Origin: Gracilibacillus sp. YIM 98692 | GTDB lineage: Bacteria; Bacillota; Bacilli; Bacillales; Amphibacillaceae | Assembly (NCBI RefSeq): GCF_010993965.1 | Contig: NZ_WIXM01000033.1 | Coordinates: 1-37,616, forward strand | Reading direction: 5' to 3' | DNA length: 37,616 nt | Shown here: positions 26,592 to 35,894 of the stretch, one piece after another | Position numbering within the stretch: the stretch's first letter is position 1 | Layout: each line of letters opens with the position of its first letter | Program-made: the position numbers and the translations under genes | The notes under the pieces: model-generated | What the model was told of the DNA's origin: nothing | The model's database searches: none | The model's input: only the letters and a program-made list of their open reading frames with translations

Positions 26592-26617
26592 AAACCGTAA
26601 AACATCTATGAATTACA

Positions 26618-26680
26618 CCTGTGTAGGTTTTGCGAGGAACGTAAGCTTCACCGAAAGACGTTCAACGTGACGAGCACAGG
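26618..26680. other. Nested inverted repeats between the two tRNA-Phe copies
   Basis: Outer arms CCTGTG (26618-26623) and CACAGG (26675-26680); inner arms GAACGT (26637-26642) and ACGTTC (26658-26663) with a 15-nt loop. It sits within the 156 bp separating the tRNA-Phe fragment and the complete gene. No coding frame. Confidence 0.5.
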
Positions 26681-26747
26681 ACATCTTCGAAATAACTTCA
26701 AAACATGACTAAATGCGATTTACTCAATAATTTCAACATAATAACTA

Positions 26748-26820
<73 letters not shown>

Positions 26821-26826
26821 TCTTTT

Positions 26827-26857
26827 AACAAGCTAAGTAAACAAGCTTGTTTTTTTA
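26827..26857 (+). terminator. Terminator of the tRNA cluster
   Basis: Stem AACAAGCT / AGCTTGTT with a 9-nt loop and a TTTTTT tail, 6 bp after tRNA-Phe. Confidence 0.85.
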
Positions 26858-26997
26858 TTGTTCTTTTTGAAAAAAATTCTCAGTAAAAGACAACATATAT
26901 ATTTTATGCTAAATATTTGCATTTTATTCTGACTATTTGATAACATTTTAAATGAATAGGGAAAAAACTTTTTAATTTAAAAATAGGAGGAATAAAC

Positions 26998-27609
26998 ATG
27001 GCAAACTTTACTTTACCAGATTTACCTTATGCATATGATGCATTAGAACCTCATATTGATAAGGAAACAATGAACATTCACCACACAAAGCACCATAATA
27101 CTTATGTTACAAAACTGAACGCTGCATTAGAAGGTCATGATGATTTAGCTAATAAATCAATTGAAGATATTTTAGCAAACCTTGACGCAGTACCTGAAAA
27201 TATTCGTACAGCTGTTAGAAACAATGGTGGCGGTCATGCTAACCATAGTTTATTCTGGACACTTTTATCACCAAACGGCGGCGGTGAGCCAACAGGTGAA
27301 ATTGCTGACAAAATCAATGAAACATTTGGAAGCTTTGACAAGTTCAAAGAAGAATTTGCAGCTGCAGCAGCAGGTCGTTTCGGTTCAGGATGGGCTTGGT
27401 TAGTTGTGAATAATGGCAACATTGAAATTACTAGTACACCGAATCAAGATACTCCTATCTCAGAAGGAAAAACACCTATCTTAGGTTTAGATGTATGGGA
27501 GCACGCATATTACTTAAAATATCAAAACAAACGTCCAGACTACATAGCTGCATTCTGGAATGTAGTAGATTGGGATAAGGTGAACAGCCTATACAACGAA
27601 GCAAAATAA
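26998..27609 (+). CDS. sodA: Superoxide dismutase (Mn type)
   Basis: A 203-residue cytoplasmic superoxide dismutase of the Mn/Fe family. Metal ligands are H28, H83 (NHSLFW), D165 and H169 (DVWEHAYY). [11 protein letters not shown] and the NQDTP segment favour the manganese form, as in Bacillus SodA. It converts superoxide to peroxide and oxygen. The start has an AGGAGG site and an AT-rich 135-bp upstream region without a clear promoter. It is followed by a strong terminator, so it is probably monocistronic. Confidence 0.97.
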   Translation: MANFTLPDLPYAYDALEPHIDKETMNIHHTKHHNTYVTKLNAALEGHDDLANKSIEDILANLDAVPENIRTAVRNNGGGHANHSLFWTLLSPNGGGEPTGEIADKINETFGSFDKFKEEFAAAAAGRFGSGWAWLVVNNGNIEITSTPNQDTPISEGKTPILGLDVWEHAYYLKYQNKRPDYIAAFWNVVDWDKVNSLYNEAK

Positions 27610-27616
27610 AATGTAG

Positions 27617-27647
27617 AAGATGCAGAGTTTTCCTCTGCATCTTTTTT
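27617..27647 (+). terminator. Terminator after sodA
   Basis: 11-bp stem AAGATGCAGAG / CTCTGCATCTT and a TTTTT tail. Confidence 0.92.
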
Positions 27648-27720
27648 GTTGCTGCACTTTTCTTATGTATATCTCCAATAAATCTAGATCAAAATAATAT
27701 TTAGATGAGCGCTGACTTAC

Positions 27721-28938
27721 ATGGAGATGGTACAAATTAAAACAGAAAAGCAAAAAATTCCAATAAGTAAAGATTTAAAGTTACTATTAACAATTGGTGG
27801 ATTATACGCATTAGCTACGTTTTTATCGAATACATTCGTGAATATTTTTTTGTGGAAGCAATCAGGTGAGTATGTGAATATAGCGGTTTATAATTTATTT
27901 ATTTATATTCTACAACCGATTGCTTTTTTTATCGCTGGGAAGTGTGCGAAGAGAGTGGATCGTACTATTATTATCCGCTTAGGGGTCACCATCTTATCAG
28001 TATTTTATATAACAGTACTATTAGCGGGTGATAAATCATCACAGTTCCCTTATCTGTTAGGAAGCATTTTAGGAATAGGCTATGGCTTTTATTGGCTAGC
28101 ATTTAATGTTTTAACCTTTGAGGTCACAGAACCAGAAACTCGTGATTTTTTTAATGGCATATTAGGAACTTTACAGTCCTTTGGTGGGATGATTGGGCCG
28201 TTTTTTGCTGGTTACATTATTACTAGGCTGGATAACTTCCAAGGTTATAGTTTAATCTTCTTTCTTTCGTTTGCTTTATTTATTGTAGCAGTCATTTGTT
28301 CGTTTTTTATGAATAAGAGAAAAGCTACTGGTCAATTTTTATTTAGAGAAATTTTTAAAGAAAGAAAGAGAAATTTAAATTGGAAAAGCATTTTATATGC
28401 CCATGTATTTGTTGGTATAAGAGAAGGTTTGTTTATCTTTGTTATAGCTATTTGGATATTTATTGCAACAAATAGTGAGTTTGCATTAGGGGGATTTAAT
28501 TTAGTCTTTTCGCTTTGCTCACTAATTGGCTATTATGCAACATCCAAAATAGTTGGCAAAAATCTTCGAAAACGATCCATATTTTTCGGTGGGTTATTTT
28601 TATACATGGCTGTAGCCATCATCGTATTGCAAACCAACTATTATATGTTGTTGATGTACGGCGTTATTATCGGGTTTGCTTATCCAGTTTTTAATGTTCC
28701 ATTTGTGTCTTTAACCTATGATGTTATAGGTAAATCAAAAGGTGCAAAAGAATTACGAATAGAATATATTATTATTCGTGAGTTGTTTATCAATATGGGC
28801 AGAGTAGCAGCGATCGTTATTTTTATTATTAGTGTTTTATTAGTGGATCCAGAATTTGCGATACCTGCATTATTACTTACACTAGGAGCGGGTAATTTTA
28901 TAGCATTCTGGTTTGTCAAGCAAATTAAAGCGGTGTGA
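27721..28938 (+). CDS. yqgE: MFS transporter, YqgE-like
   Basis: A 405-residue major facilitator with about 12 predicted membrane helices and no signal peptide. Short basic loops (for example KCAKRVDR near residue 75) fit the MFS loop 2-3 pattern. Its place between sodA and pbpA is that of B. subtilis yqgE, which gives the name; the substrate is unknown. The ATG at 27721 lacks a convincing ribosome binding site; an in-frame ATG at 27727 is no better. A weak hairpin (TCCATT / AATGGA) after the stop may end transcription. Confidence 0.82.
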   Translation: MEMVQIKTEKQKIPISKDLKLLLTIGGLYALATFLSNTFVNIFLWKQSGEYVNIAVYNLFIYILQPIAFFIAGKCAKRVDRTIIIRLGVTILSVFYITVLLAGDKSSQFPYLLGSILGIGYGFYWLAFNVLTFEVTEPETRDFFNGILGTLQSFGGMIGPFFAGYIITRLDNFQGYSLIFFLSFALFIVAVICSFFMNKRKATGQFLFREIFKERKRNLNWKSILYAHVFVGIREGLFIFVIAIWIFIATNSEFALGGFNLVFSLCSLIGYYATSKIVGKNLRKRSIFFGGLFLYMAVAIIVLQTNYYMLLMYGVIIGFAYPVFNVPFVSLTYDVIGKSKGAKELRIEYIIIRELFINMGRVAAIVIFIISVLLVDPEFAIPALLLTLGAGNFIAFWFVKQIKAV

Positions 28939-28955
28939 CCTCCATTTAGAACGAA

Positions 28956-28984
28956 TGGATGTTTCCTTGTATTCATGCTATAAT
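28956..28984 (+). promoter_or_regulatory. pbpA promoter with extended -10
   Basis: TATAAT at 28979-28984 preceded by TGC, giving the extended TGnTATAAT. The -35 at 28956 (TGGATG) is weak, which the extension may offset. 34 bp upstream of the start. Confidence 0.6.
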
Positions 28985-29017
28985 GGTAATGACTGTGTAG
29001 TTAGAGGGGGAATATGA

Positions 29018-31123
29018 ATGCAAGGGTCTTTTGTGAAAAAAAGAAAAAAACAAAAGAAAAAGAAACCGCAATTACCTGTTCGTTTAAATATATTATTTGT
29101 TTGTGTCTTTCTCATTTTTTCCTTATTGATTGTTCAACTTGGGGTAGTACAGATATTAAATGGAGAGGAAGCACAAAGACAGATTAATCAAACAGAGAAT
29201 ACACCCTCAGAAAAACCAGTGCCTAGGGGAAAGATGTACGATCGGAATCAAAATATATTATTGGATAACCTTGCTGTGAAATCAATTACTTATACTCCTC
29301 CGAAAAATGGAGAATCGGCGAATGCAAGACTGAACTTAGCAGAAGATTTGGCGCAATATGTGACCGTAATAAAAGATGAAGATGCGTTACAAAAAGAAAT
29401 TAGGGAAAGAGATAAAAAAGAATATTGGTACTTGGAAAATCGAGAAATTATACAGGAACGTCTATCAGAAGAGGATAAAGAACTCGATAGCGGTGAACTG
29501 TATCAGAGAGAGCTTGAACTTATTACAGAAGAGGATTTAGAAAAAGTTGACTGGACTCCTGAGATTTTAAATGTTATTGCAATTAAAAAAGAGTTAGATC
29601 AAGCTTATGAGCTGTCACCGCATGTTATTGTTAATGAGGGTATTACAGATAAAGAATATGCTCAAGTTGCAGAGCATTTAAGTGATCTTCCTGGTATAGA
29701 TGCTGTTAGCGACTGGGATCGAAAATATGTATATGAAGATGGTTCAGGGTATACTTTATTTAAGCCATTTTTGGGCCAAGTATCTGATTCCGAGGATGGT
29801 ATTCCGCGAGAAGACAGCGATTTTTACTTAACACATGGATATACTTGGAATGATCGTGTTGGAACAAGTGGTTTAGAGCAGCAATATGAACATGTGTTAA
29901 GAGGCAGAAAAGAGAAGATTCAATACACGACAAATACTAATGGAAATGTCATTGATTCAGAAGTAGTCGTAGAAGGTCAAAGAGGAAAAGATCTTGTTTT
30001 AACCATAGATATGGAATTGCAAAAAGCAGTCGATCAAATTGTAGAAGAAGAGTTAAGAAATGCGATTGCATCACCAGTTAATAATAATGGTTATTTAGAA
30101 GATGCCTTAGCCATTATGATGGATCCGCAAACTGGCGAGATTTTCGCGATGTCTGGAATTCATTATGATAGAGAAGACAACGAGTATTTAAATCAAGGAT
30201 ATAGAACGATCTATGATGCTCATGCACCAGGTTCTGCGATTAAAGGGGCAACATTATTAGCTGGTTACCAAGAAGATGCAGTAAATATCGGAACAAGGAT
30301 GAGTGATAGACCTATCGTAATAAGAGGTCAAGTAAAAAAATCACACCGGTTTTTAGGCGAAAGTATTTCAGATGTTTACGCTCTGCAAGAATCATCAAAC
30401 GTGTATATGATGAAAATTGCCATAAGAATTGCTGGAGCTACTTATGATGATAGGGAAGATAGATTATACAATTTTGATTATAATGCCTTTGATACTTTAC
30501 GTTATTATTATCATCAATTCGGGCTAGGTGTAGAAACTGGTATAGATCTCCCTTTTGAAGCAACTGGTGTTGTAGGACAAAATCCAGCTGCAGGTAATTT
30601 ATTAGACTTTTCAATTGGTCAATATGACACCTATACAACATTACAGCTAGGACAGTATGTTTCCACTATTGCCAATGATGGCTATCGAATGAAGCCACAT
30701 CTTTTAAAAGAAATTCGCGAACCTAGTTCAAATGGGTTAGGACCTGTAGTAGAAGCAAATGACCCAGAAATTCTCAATCGAATTGATATGGATGAGGAAT
30801 ATATTGACAGGGTAAAAACCGGTTTTAGAAGAGTGTTTACAAATGGTACAGCTAGTTATAGGTGGGATGATTTCCCATATGAAGTGGCAGGAAAGACAGG
30901 TACAGCTGAAAACCCACAATTCGAAAATGGTGTCGAAACCTATACCGAAAACCTATCATTAGTTGGTTACAGCCCTGCAGAAAATCCAGAAGTAGCTTTT
31001 GCGATTATTGTACCTAAAAATGGTACTGGATCTACACAACACCCTGTTCACCATGAAATCGGCAAAAGAATTATCGAAAAATATTATGAATTAAAAGAAG
31101 ATACAAACGATGAGGAAGAATAA
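29018..31123 (+). CDS. pbpA: Penicillin-binding protein 2A (class B transpeptidase)
   Basis: A 701-residue class B PBP used for side-wall synthesis in rods. It has a very basic N-terminal cytoplasmic segment, one membrane anchor (about 23-47), a dimerisation/linker region and a transpeptidase domain. The active-site serine is S406 in SAIK (406-409), the second motif SSN is at 459-461, and KTGT is at 626-629. The charged insert near residues 120-180 is rich in acidic residues. A TAGAGGGGGAA site precedes the ATG. The operon ends with a strong terminator before the pst promoter. Confidence 0.95.
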   Translation: MQGSFVKKRKKQKKKKPQLPVRLNILFVCVFLIFSLLIVQLGVVQILNGEEAQRQINQTENTPSEKPVPRGKMYDRNQNILLDNLAVKSITYTPPKNGESANARLNLAEDLAQYVTVIKDEDALQKEIRERDKKEYWYLENREIIQERLSEEDKELDSGELYQRELELITEEDLEKVDWTPEILNVIAIKKELDQAYELSPHVIVNEGITDKEYAQVAEHLSDLPGIDAVSDWDRKYVYEDGSGYTLFKPFLGQVSDSEDGIPREDSDFYLTHGYTWNDRVGTSGLEQQYEHVLRGRKEKIQYTTNTNGNVIDSEVVVEGQRGKDLVLTIDMELQKAVDQIVEEELRNAIASPVNNNGYLEDALAIMMDPQTGEIFAMSGIHYDREDNEYLNQGYRTIYDAHAPGSAIKGATLLAGYQEDAVNIGTRMSDRPIVIRGQVKKSHRFLGESISDVYALQESSNVYMMKIAIRIAGATYDDREDRLYNFDYNAFDTLRYYYHQFGLGVETGIDLPFEATGVVGQNPAAGNLLDFSIGQYDTYTTLQLGQYVSTIANDGYRMKPHLLKEIREPSSNGLGPVVEANDPEILNRIDMDEEYIDRVKTGFRRVFTNGTASYRWDDFPYEVAGKTGTAENPQFENGVETYTENLSLVGYSPAENPEVAFAIIVPKNGTGSTQHPVHHEIGKRIIEKYYELKEDTNDEEE

Positions 31124-31131
31124 ATTTTTTA

Positions 31132-31163
31132 AAAACGCAATCTATTCGGTTGCGTTTTTTTAT
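31132..31163 (+). terminator. Terminator after pbpA
   Basis: Stem AAAACGCAA / TTGCGTTTT with a TTTTTTATT tail. Confidence 0.92.
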
Positions 31164-31233
31164 TACATCAGATGCATTAATCTATAAACAATTTGTCATA
31201 TTATATTGTAGAAGCTTCGAAAAAATCGTCGAA

Positions 31234-31287
31234 TTTACACAATCTTAACATTTCCTTAACGACTACTTAATAGTAGTTCGTTATGAT
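31234..31287 (+). promoter_or_regulatory. Pho box and -10 of the pst operon
   Basis: Four direct hexamers at exact 11-bp steps: TTTACA (31234), TTAACA (31245), TTAACG (31256) and TTAATA (31267). They fit the PhoP consensus TT(A/C/T)A(C/T)A with 5-bp spacers. A TATGAT -10 follows at 31282-31287, 9 bp after the last repeat, and no separate -35 is needed for PhoP-activated promoters. The leader of about 50 nt leads to pstS. Confidence 0.85.
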
Positions 31288-31342
31288 GTAATAGAAGCTT
31301 CATTAGACAAGCTTTTACAAAAATATTAGGGGGAAATGTATT

Positions 31343-32377
31343 ATGAGTAAATGGAAGTTAATGACGTTGATAGCACTTATGTTATTAACAGTCGGAGTTC
31401 TTGCTGCATGTGGTAATGCAGAAGATGGAGAAGAAGAGACACAGAACGAGGCAAATGCAAATGAAACAGAAAATAACGAAGATGACAGCCAGGAAGAAGA
31501 AGGCAGTGAAGAAGAAGCTACAGTATCTGGTCCAGTTGTTATTGATGGTTCGTCAACAGTGTTACCCATTATGGAGTACTTAACTTATGAATATAACATG
31601 GAAAAGCCTGAAGTTGAAACTTCCTTAAATTCATCTGGATCTGGCGGTGGTTTCAAAAAATCAACAGTTGGAGAAATTGACTTAAGTAATGCATCCCGTC
31701 CAATTAAAGATGAGGAAAAAGCACAGGCTGAAGAAAACGGCATTGAATTACATGAAATTGAGCTGGCTTATGACGGTTTGTCTGTTGTAGTAAGTCAGGA
31801 AAATGATTTTGTTGAAAACTTAACGATTGAACAATTAAGAGAAATTTTCCTTGCAGATGGTTCTGCAACTAAATGGTCTGATCTTAATAGTGACTGGCCG
31901 GAAAAAGATATCGTAATTTACAGTCCTGGTCATGACTCAGGTACGTTTGATTATTTTAATGAAGTAATTCTTGAAGACAATCCTATGCGCGAAGGTGAAA
32001 ATACTACTTTATCAGAAGATGACAACACATTAGTAACAGGTATTAAAAACAATCCTTATGCAATTGGCTACTTTGGCTATGCATACTATATAGAAAATGA
32101 GGATACTTTAAAAGTATTAGGAATAGATAATGGAGATGGCAACCCAGTTAAGCCAAATGGCGAAACTATTCAAGATGGAAGCTATTCACCGCTTTCAAGA
32201 CCATTATTCACTTACGTAAACGTAGGGTATTTACAAGAAAAACCACAAGTCCATGATTTTGTAAAGTTTGCTATTAATAATGCTGGTGCAGCTGCAGAAG
32301 AAGTAGGTTATGTAGCTTTACCTGATGAAAAATACCAAGAACAGCTTGATACAATTAATGAACTAGCTGGAGAGTAA
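31343..32377 (+). CDS. pstS: Phosphate ABC transporter substrate-binding lipoprotein PstS
   Basis: A 344-residue lipoprotein with a signal peptide ending in the lipobox LAAC, the lipidated cysteine being C23. A linker (24-62) very rich in Asp and Glu is followed by a two-lobed periplasmic-binding-type domain. Phosphate-contact motifs include DGSSTVLP, NSSGSGGGFK and SPGHDSGT. The acidic linker suggests adaptation to salt. It captures phosphate outside the membrane for PstCAB. The AGGGGGAA site fits the start. It is first in the Pho-controlled operon and is followed by a hairpin before pstC. Confidence 0.96.
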   Translation: MSKWKLMTLIALMLLTVGVLAACGNAEDGEEETQNEANANETENNEDDSQEEEGSEEEATVSGPVVIDGSSTVLPIMEYLTYEYNMEKPEVETSLNSSGSGGGFKKSTVGEIDLSNASRPIKDEEKAQAEENGIELHEIELAYDGLSVVVSQENDFVENLTIEQLREIFLADGSATKWSDLNSDWPEKDIVIYSPGHDSGTFDYFNEVILEDNPMREGENTTLSEDDNTLVTGIKNNPYAIGYFGYAYYIENEDTLKVLGIDNGDGNPVKPNGETIQDGSYSPLSRPLFTYVNVGYLQEKPQVHDFVKFAINNAGAAAEEVGYVALPDEKYQEQLDTINELAGE

Positions 32378-32397
32378 TTTTATTGATTATTACTTTA

Positions 32398-32430
32398 GGG
32401 ACAGGCTCACTTTTGGTGAGTGGTCTGTCC
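32398..32430 (+). terminator. Intercistronic hairpin between pstS and pstC
   Basis: Long stem GGGACAG / CTGTCCC with inner CTCAC / GTGAG and a TTTT-rich loop. No U-tract follows (ATCATCTTTG), so it is more likely a partial terminator or mRNA-stabilising hairpin than a full stop. Confidence 0.55.
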
Positions 32431-32464
32431 CATCATCTTTGCTTTAAGAAAAGGGGAAATATTC

Positions 32465-33406
32465 ATGGTGAACAAACGAGATAATATAAGTTATTCCGTT
32501 CAAGACATGATTAAAAAAAATAAAAAAAATAAAGGTCTACACAATCTTGTAGAAAAATTAGTACCAATTTTTCTTTTTTTATGCGCAGGAGTTTCCGTAA
32601 TAACAACAATTGGGATATTATTTACTTTACTGCGAGAATCCATATCATTCTTTCGTGAAATTTCTTTTGCAGATTTTTATTTGGGTACACATTGGTCACC
32701 ATGGACTGATCATTTTGGTGTGGCACCGCTTATTGCTGGAACTCTACTTATTACATGTATTGCAATTTGTGTAGCTCTACCACTTGGGTTAGCTGCCGCT
32801 ATCTATTTAAGTGAATATGCAAGTGAGAATGCTAGGAAAGTTATTAAGCCAATTTTAGAAATTTTAGCAGGTATACCAACAGTAGTTTACGGATTTTTTG
32901 CCTTAACATTTGTATCACCGATGTTACAATATATTTTTACAGATATGAGAATTTTTAATGCATTAAGTGCTGGTATCGTTGTCGGAATTATGATTATACC
33001 AATGATTGCATCCTTGTCAGAAGATGCGATGAATGCTGTACCGAATACCCTTCGTGACGGTGCATTAGGATTAGGTGCTACTCGATTTGAAGTAGCTACA
33101 AAAGTTGTTTTGCCGGCAGCATTTTCAGGAATTGTTGCATCTGTAGTACTTGCTACTTCTAGAGCAATAGGAGAAACGATGATTGTTACCATTGCTGCGG
33201 GTGCTACTCCAAACTTAACATTTAATCCGACTGAATCTATTCAAACCTTAACAGCCTTTATTGTACAGGGGGCTAAAGGAGATACCTCCTATCTATCGAC
33301 TATCTACAAAAGTATTTATGCTGTAGGGATTACATTGTTTATCTTTACATTACTGATGAATATTTTATCACAGTATATTGCTAGAAGGTTTAAGGAGGAT
33401 TACTAA
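32465..33406 (+). CDS. pstC: Phosphate ABC transporter permease PstC
   Basis: A 313-residue membrane permease with an N-terminal cytoplasmic tail (1-35) and six predicted membrane helices. The cytoplasmic coupling loop has the EAA-like motif LGATRFEVATKVVLPAAF. It pairs with PstA. I chose ATG 32465 with the AAAAGGGGA site; the earlier in-frame start at 32420 is inside the hairpin region. Its stop TAA shares its last base with the pstA ATG. Confidence 0.95.
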   Translation: MVNKRDNISYSVQDMIKKNKKNKGLHNLVEKLVPIFLFLCAGVSVITTIGILFTLLRESISFFREISFADFYLGTHWSPWTDHFGVAPLIAGTLLITCIAICVALPLGLAAAIYLSEYASENARKVIKPILEILAGIPTVVYGFFALTFVSPMLQYIFTDMRIFNALSAGIVVGIMIIPMIASLSEDAMNAVPNTLRDGALGLGATRFEVATKVVLPAAFSGIVASVVLATSRAIGETMIVTIAAGATPNLTFNPTESIQTLTAFIVQGAKGDTSYLSTIYKSIYAVGITLFIFTLLMNILSQYIARRFKEDY

Positions 33407-34275
33407 TGCATCAGAAAGTAGATTCATCGCTTATAAAACGAAAAGTAACGAAAAACAGGCTGTTTTATTTTATTTTCATCTTAGCAACACTTATTTCTTT
33501 ATCGTTTTTAGTAATATTAATTTATCGAATATTAAGCCAAGGCATTGGCTATTTAAATATAGATTTTCTTCGTAATTTCCCTGCTCCTTACATTGATAAA
33601 GCTGGTATTTTCGCAGGATTAATGGGCTCAATATTTATGATCGCTATTACTGCGCCTGTTTCGATTATATTAGGGGTTTCTACTGCCTTATATCTAGAAG
33701 AATATGCGAAAGATAATAAATTCACTAGGTTTATTCAAGTAAACGTGCAAAATCTCGCAGGTGTACCATCTATTGTTTTCGGTTTATTAGGCTTAACCTT
33801 TTTTGTTTATATTATGGGGTTCGGATATACGTTAATTTCCGGTGCATTAACGATGAGTCTGCTCGTTTTACCTGTTATTGTAGTGGCATCTCAAGAAGCG
33901 ATTCGTTCTGTGCCGCAGGAGTTAAGAGAAGCGTCCATTGGAATGGGAGCAACTAGATGGCAAACGATTTGGAGAATAGTCCTTCCAACATCTATTCCAG
34001 GGATTATTACTGGCTCCATACTTGCGCTATCTCGGGCTATTGGTGAAACTGCTCCATTAATCATAGTAGGTGCTGCAGCTGCAATTTATACTATACCGGA
34101 TTCATTTTTGTCTAGATATACAGTAATGCCTATTCAAATTTACAGTTGGACTGCTAGACCGCAAGAAGAGTGGCAGTATGTAGCTGCTGCAGGAATTATT
34201 GTCCTTTTAATTATATTGCTATGTATGAACGCAATCGCTGTTTGGATACGTAACAAATTCCAAAAAAGATACTAA
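33406..34275 (+). CDS. pstA: Phosphate ABC transporter permease PstA
   Basis: A 289-residue membrane permease with six predicted helices and the coupling-loop motif MGATRWQTIWRIVLPTSI. It forms the transmembrane channel with PstC. The start overlaps the pstC stop by one base (TAATG) and uses an AAGGAGGA site within pstC, so the two are coupled. pstB follows after 15 bp. Confidence 0.96.
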   Translation: MHQKVDSSLIKRKVTKNRLFYFIFILATLISLSFLVILIYRILSQGIGYLNIDFLRNFPAPYIDKAGIFAGLMGSIFMIAITAPVSIILGVSTALYLEEYAKDNKFTRFIQVNVQNLAGVPSIVFGLLGLTFFVYIMGFGYTLISGALTMSLLVLPVIVVASQEAIRSVPQELREASIGMGATRWQTIWRIVLPTSIPGIITGSILALSRAIGETAPLIIVGAAAAIYTIPDSFLSRYTVMPIQIYSWTARPQEEWQYVAAAGIIVLLIILLCMNAIAVWIRNKFQKRY

Positions 34276-34290
34276 TAAAGAGGGGTTATT

Positions 34291-35052
34291 ATGACAACAA
34301 ATAATGTTTTTAAAATAGAAGACTTTAACCTATGGTACGGATCTACACAAGCTTTATATCAAGTTGGCATGGAAATACCAAGAAATGAAATTACTGCTGT
34401 TATAGGTCCATCTGGTTGTGGTAAATCGACTTTATTAAAGACCTTAAACCGTATGATAGAAACAGTCCCTTCTGTTAGAACATCAGGGACCATTGAATAT
34501 AACAATCAAGATATTTTCAGTAAGAAGCAATTAGTTGAAGAATTACGGACTCACGTAGGAATGGTCTTTCAAAAGCCAAATCCTTTTCCTAAATCTATTT
34601 ATGAAAATGTAGTATATGGTCCGAAAATTCATGGAATAAAAAAGAAAAAAATATTAGATGATATAGTCGAGAAAAGTTTACGTGGTGCCGCCATTTGGGA
34701 CGAGGTGAAAGATCGTTTGAGTCAAAATGCATATGGTTTATCTGGTGGACAACAGCAGCGTATTTGTATTGCTAGGTGTTTAGCTGTCGAACCAGATGTC
34801 ATTTTAATGGATGAACCAACCTCTGCATTAGATCCAATTTCTACATTGAAAATTGAGGAATTAATTAAGGAATTAAAAAAAGATTATACGATTATTATTG
34901 TAACTCATAACATGCAACAAGCTGCTCGTATTTCAGACAAAACAGCTTTCATGCTAAATGGGGAATTAGTGGAGTTTTCAGATACAAATACTTTATTTTC
35001 AAATCCGAGTGATAAACGTACGGAAGATTATATTTCTGGTCGATTTGGATAA
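34291..35052 (+). CDS. pstB: Phosphate ABC transporter ATPase PstB
   Basis: A 253-residue ATP-binding subunit that powers phosphate import. Walker A is GPSGCGKST (39-47), the Q-loop is FQKPNPFP (93-100), the signature is LSGGQ (150-154), Walker B with the catalytic glutamate is ILMDEPT (171-177), and the H-loop is VTHNM. B. subtilis has two adjacent pstB genes; here there is only one. It is preceded by an AGAGGGG site and followed by phoU. Confidence 0.97.
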   Translation: MTTNNVFKIEDFNLWYGSTQALYQVGMEIPRNEITAVIGPSGCGKSTLLKTLNRMIETVPSVRTSGTIEYNNQDIFSKKQLVEELRTHVGMVFQKPNPFPKSIYENVVYGPKIHGIKKKKILDDIVEKSLRGAAIWDEVKDRLSQNAYGLSGGQQQRICIARCLAVEPDVILMDEPTSALDPISTLKIEELIKELKKDYTIIIVTHNMQQAARISDKTAFMLNGELVEFSDTNTLFSNPSDKRTEDYISGRFG

Positions 35053-35086
35053 AAAAGATATATTTTATTAGGAAAGGAAGAATCAA

Positions 35087-35746
35087 ATGGTAGGGAGAGA
35101 GCAATTTCAAGAAGAATTGAATCATGTTGAAGAAGTTATCATTGAAATGGCTGAAAAGACCATTGAACAATTAAATAACGCTGTTGATGCGCTATATAAA
35201 AGTAATGTAGAGAAGGCAGAGAAAGTAGTTAAAGATGATAAAGCTTTAGATCACTTAGATTTTCAAATTAATGAAGAATCTATCTTATTAATAGCTAGAC
35301 AACAACCAGTGGCAACAGACTTACGCAGGTTGATTGTTGCTATTCGAATTTCGTCTGATTTAGAAAGAATGGCAGACAACGCTAAGAATATTGCGAAATC
35401 AACTATTCATTTAGGAGCAGATCACGGAATTCAAATTCATGCATCTATTGAAGAAATGAGACAGGTCGCCGTCAAAATGATTGAATTGGCAATAAAATCT
35501 TATAAAGGTGAGGATATAACACTTGCTAGGAAACTTGCTGAGCTTGACGATGTCTTAGATAATATGTATTCCACTATGCTGAGGGAATTATTGGAGGAAA
35601 CAGCTACAAATCCTCAAAAAATACAACATATCATGCAAATGGCATTTAGTGGACGTTATGTAGAGCGTATAGGTGATCACACAACAAATATTGGAGAAGA
35701 TGTGCTGTATTTAGTAAAGGGTGAATCAGCTGATTTAAATAACTAA
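35087..35746 (+). CDS. phoU: Phosphate transport regulator PhoU
   Basis: A 219-residue all-helical protein with the two tandem PhoU repeats, each a three-helix bundle. The metal-site motifs are DLERMADNAKNIAK (near 92-105) and RYVERIGDHTTNIGE (near 190-204). PhoU links Pst transporter state to the PhoR/PhoP system and prevents phosphate overload. The AGGAAAGGAAG site fits the start. It is the last gene of the pst operon; B. subtilis lacks it at this place. The same fold is fused to the Na/Pi cotransporter at 24.3 kb. Confidence 0.95.
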   Translation: MVGREQFQEELNHVEEVIIEMAEKTIEQLNNAVDALYKSNVEKAEKVVKDDKALDHLDFQINEESILLIARQQPVATDLRRLIVAIRISSDLERMADNAKNIAKSTIHLGADHGIQIHASIEEMRQVAVKMIELAIKSYKGEDITLARKLAELDDVLDNMYSTMLRELLEETATNPQKIQHIMQMAFSGRYVERIGDHTTNIGEDVLYLVKGESADLNN

Positions 35747-35843
35747 TGATAGAAGTAAGTCCTACATGAAGGTAATACCCTCTCTTTTGTATATCATGTT
35801 TTCTTATTTTAACTTGGATAAAAGTTCATCATGTCATTGTATA

Positions 35844-35876
35844 AAAAGTAGTTCATAAAATCTATGAACTACTTTT
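35844..35876. terminator. Bidirectional terminator between phoU and the minus-strand pair
   Basis: Perfect 14-bp stem AAAAGTAGTTCATA / TATGAACTACTTTT with a 5-nt loop, between converging genes. Confidence 0.85.
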
Positions 35877-35894
35877 CTAATTGTATATTGCATT

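Noticed and set aside
31315-31569. Serine-rich minus-strand frame opposite pstS
   Set aside because: Serine runs are the complement of the acidic codons in the PstS linker; a shadow.
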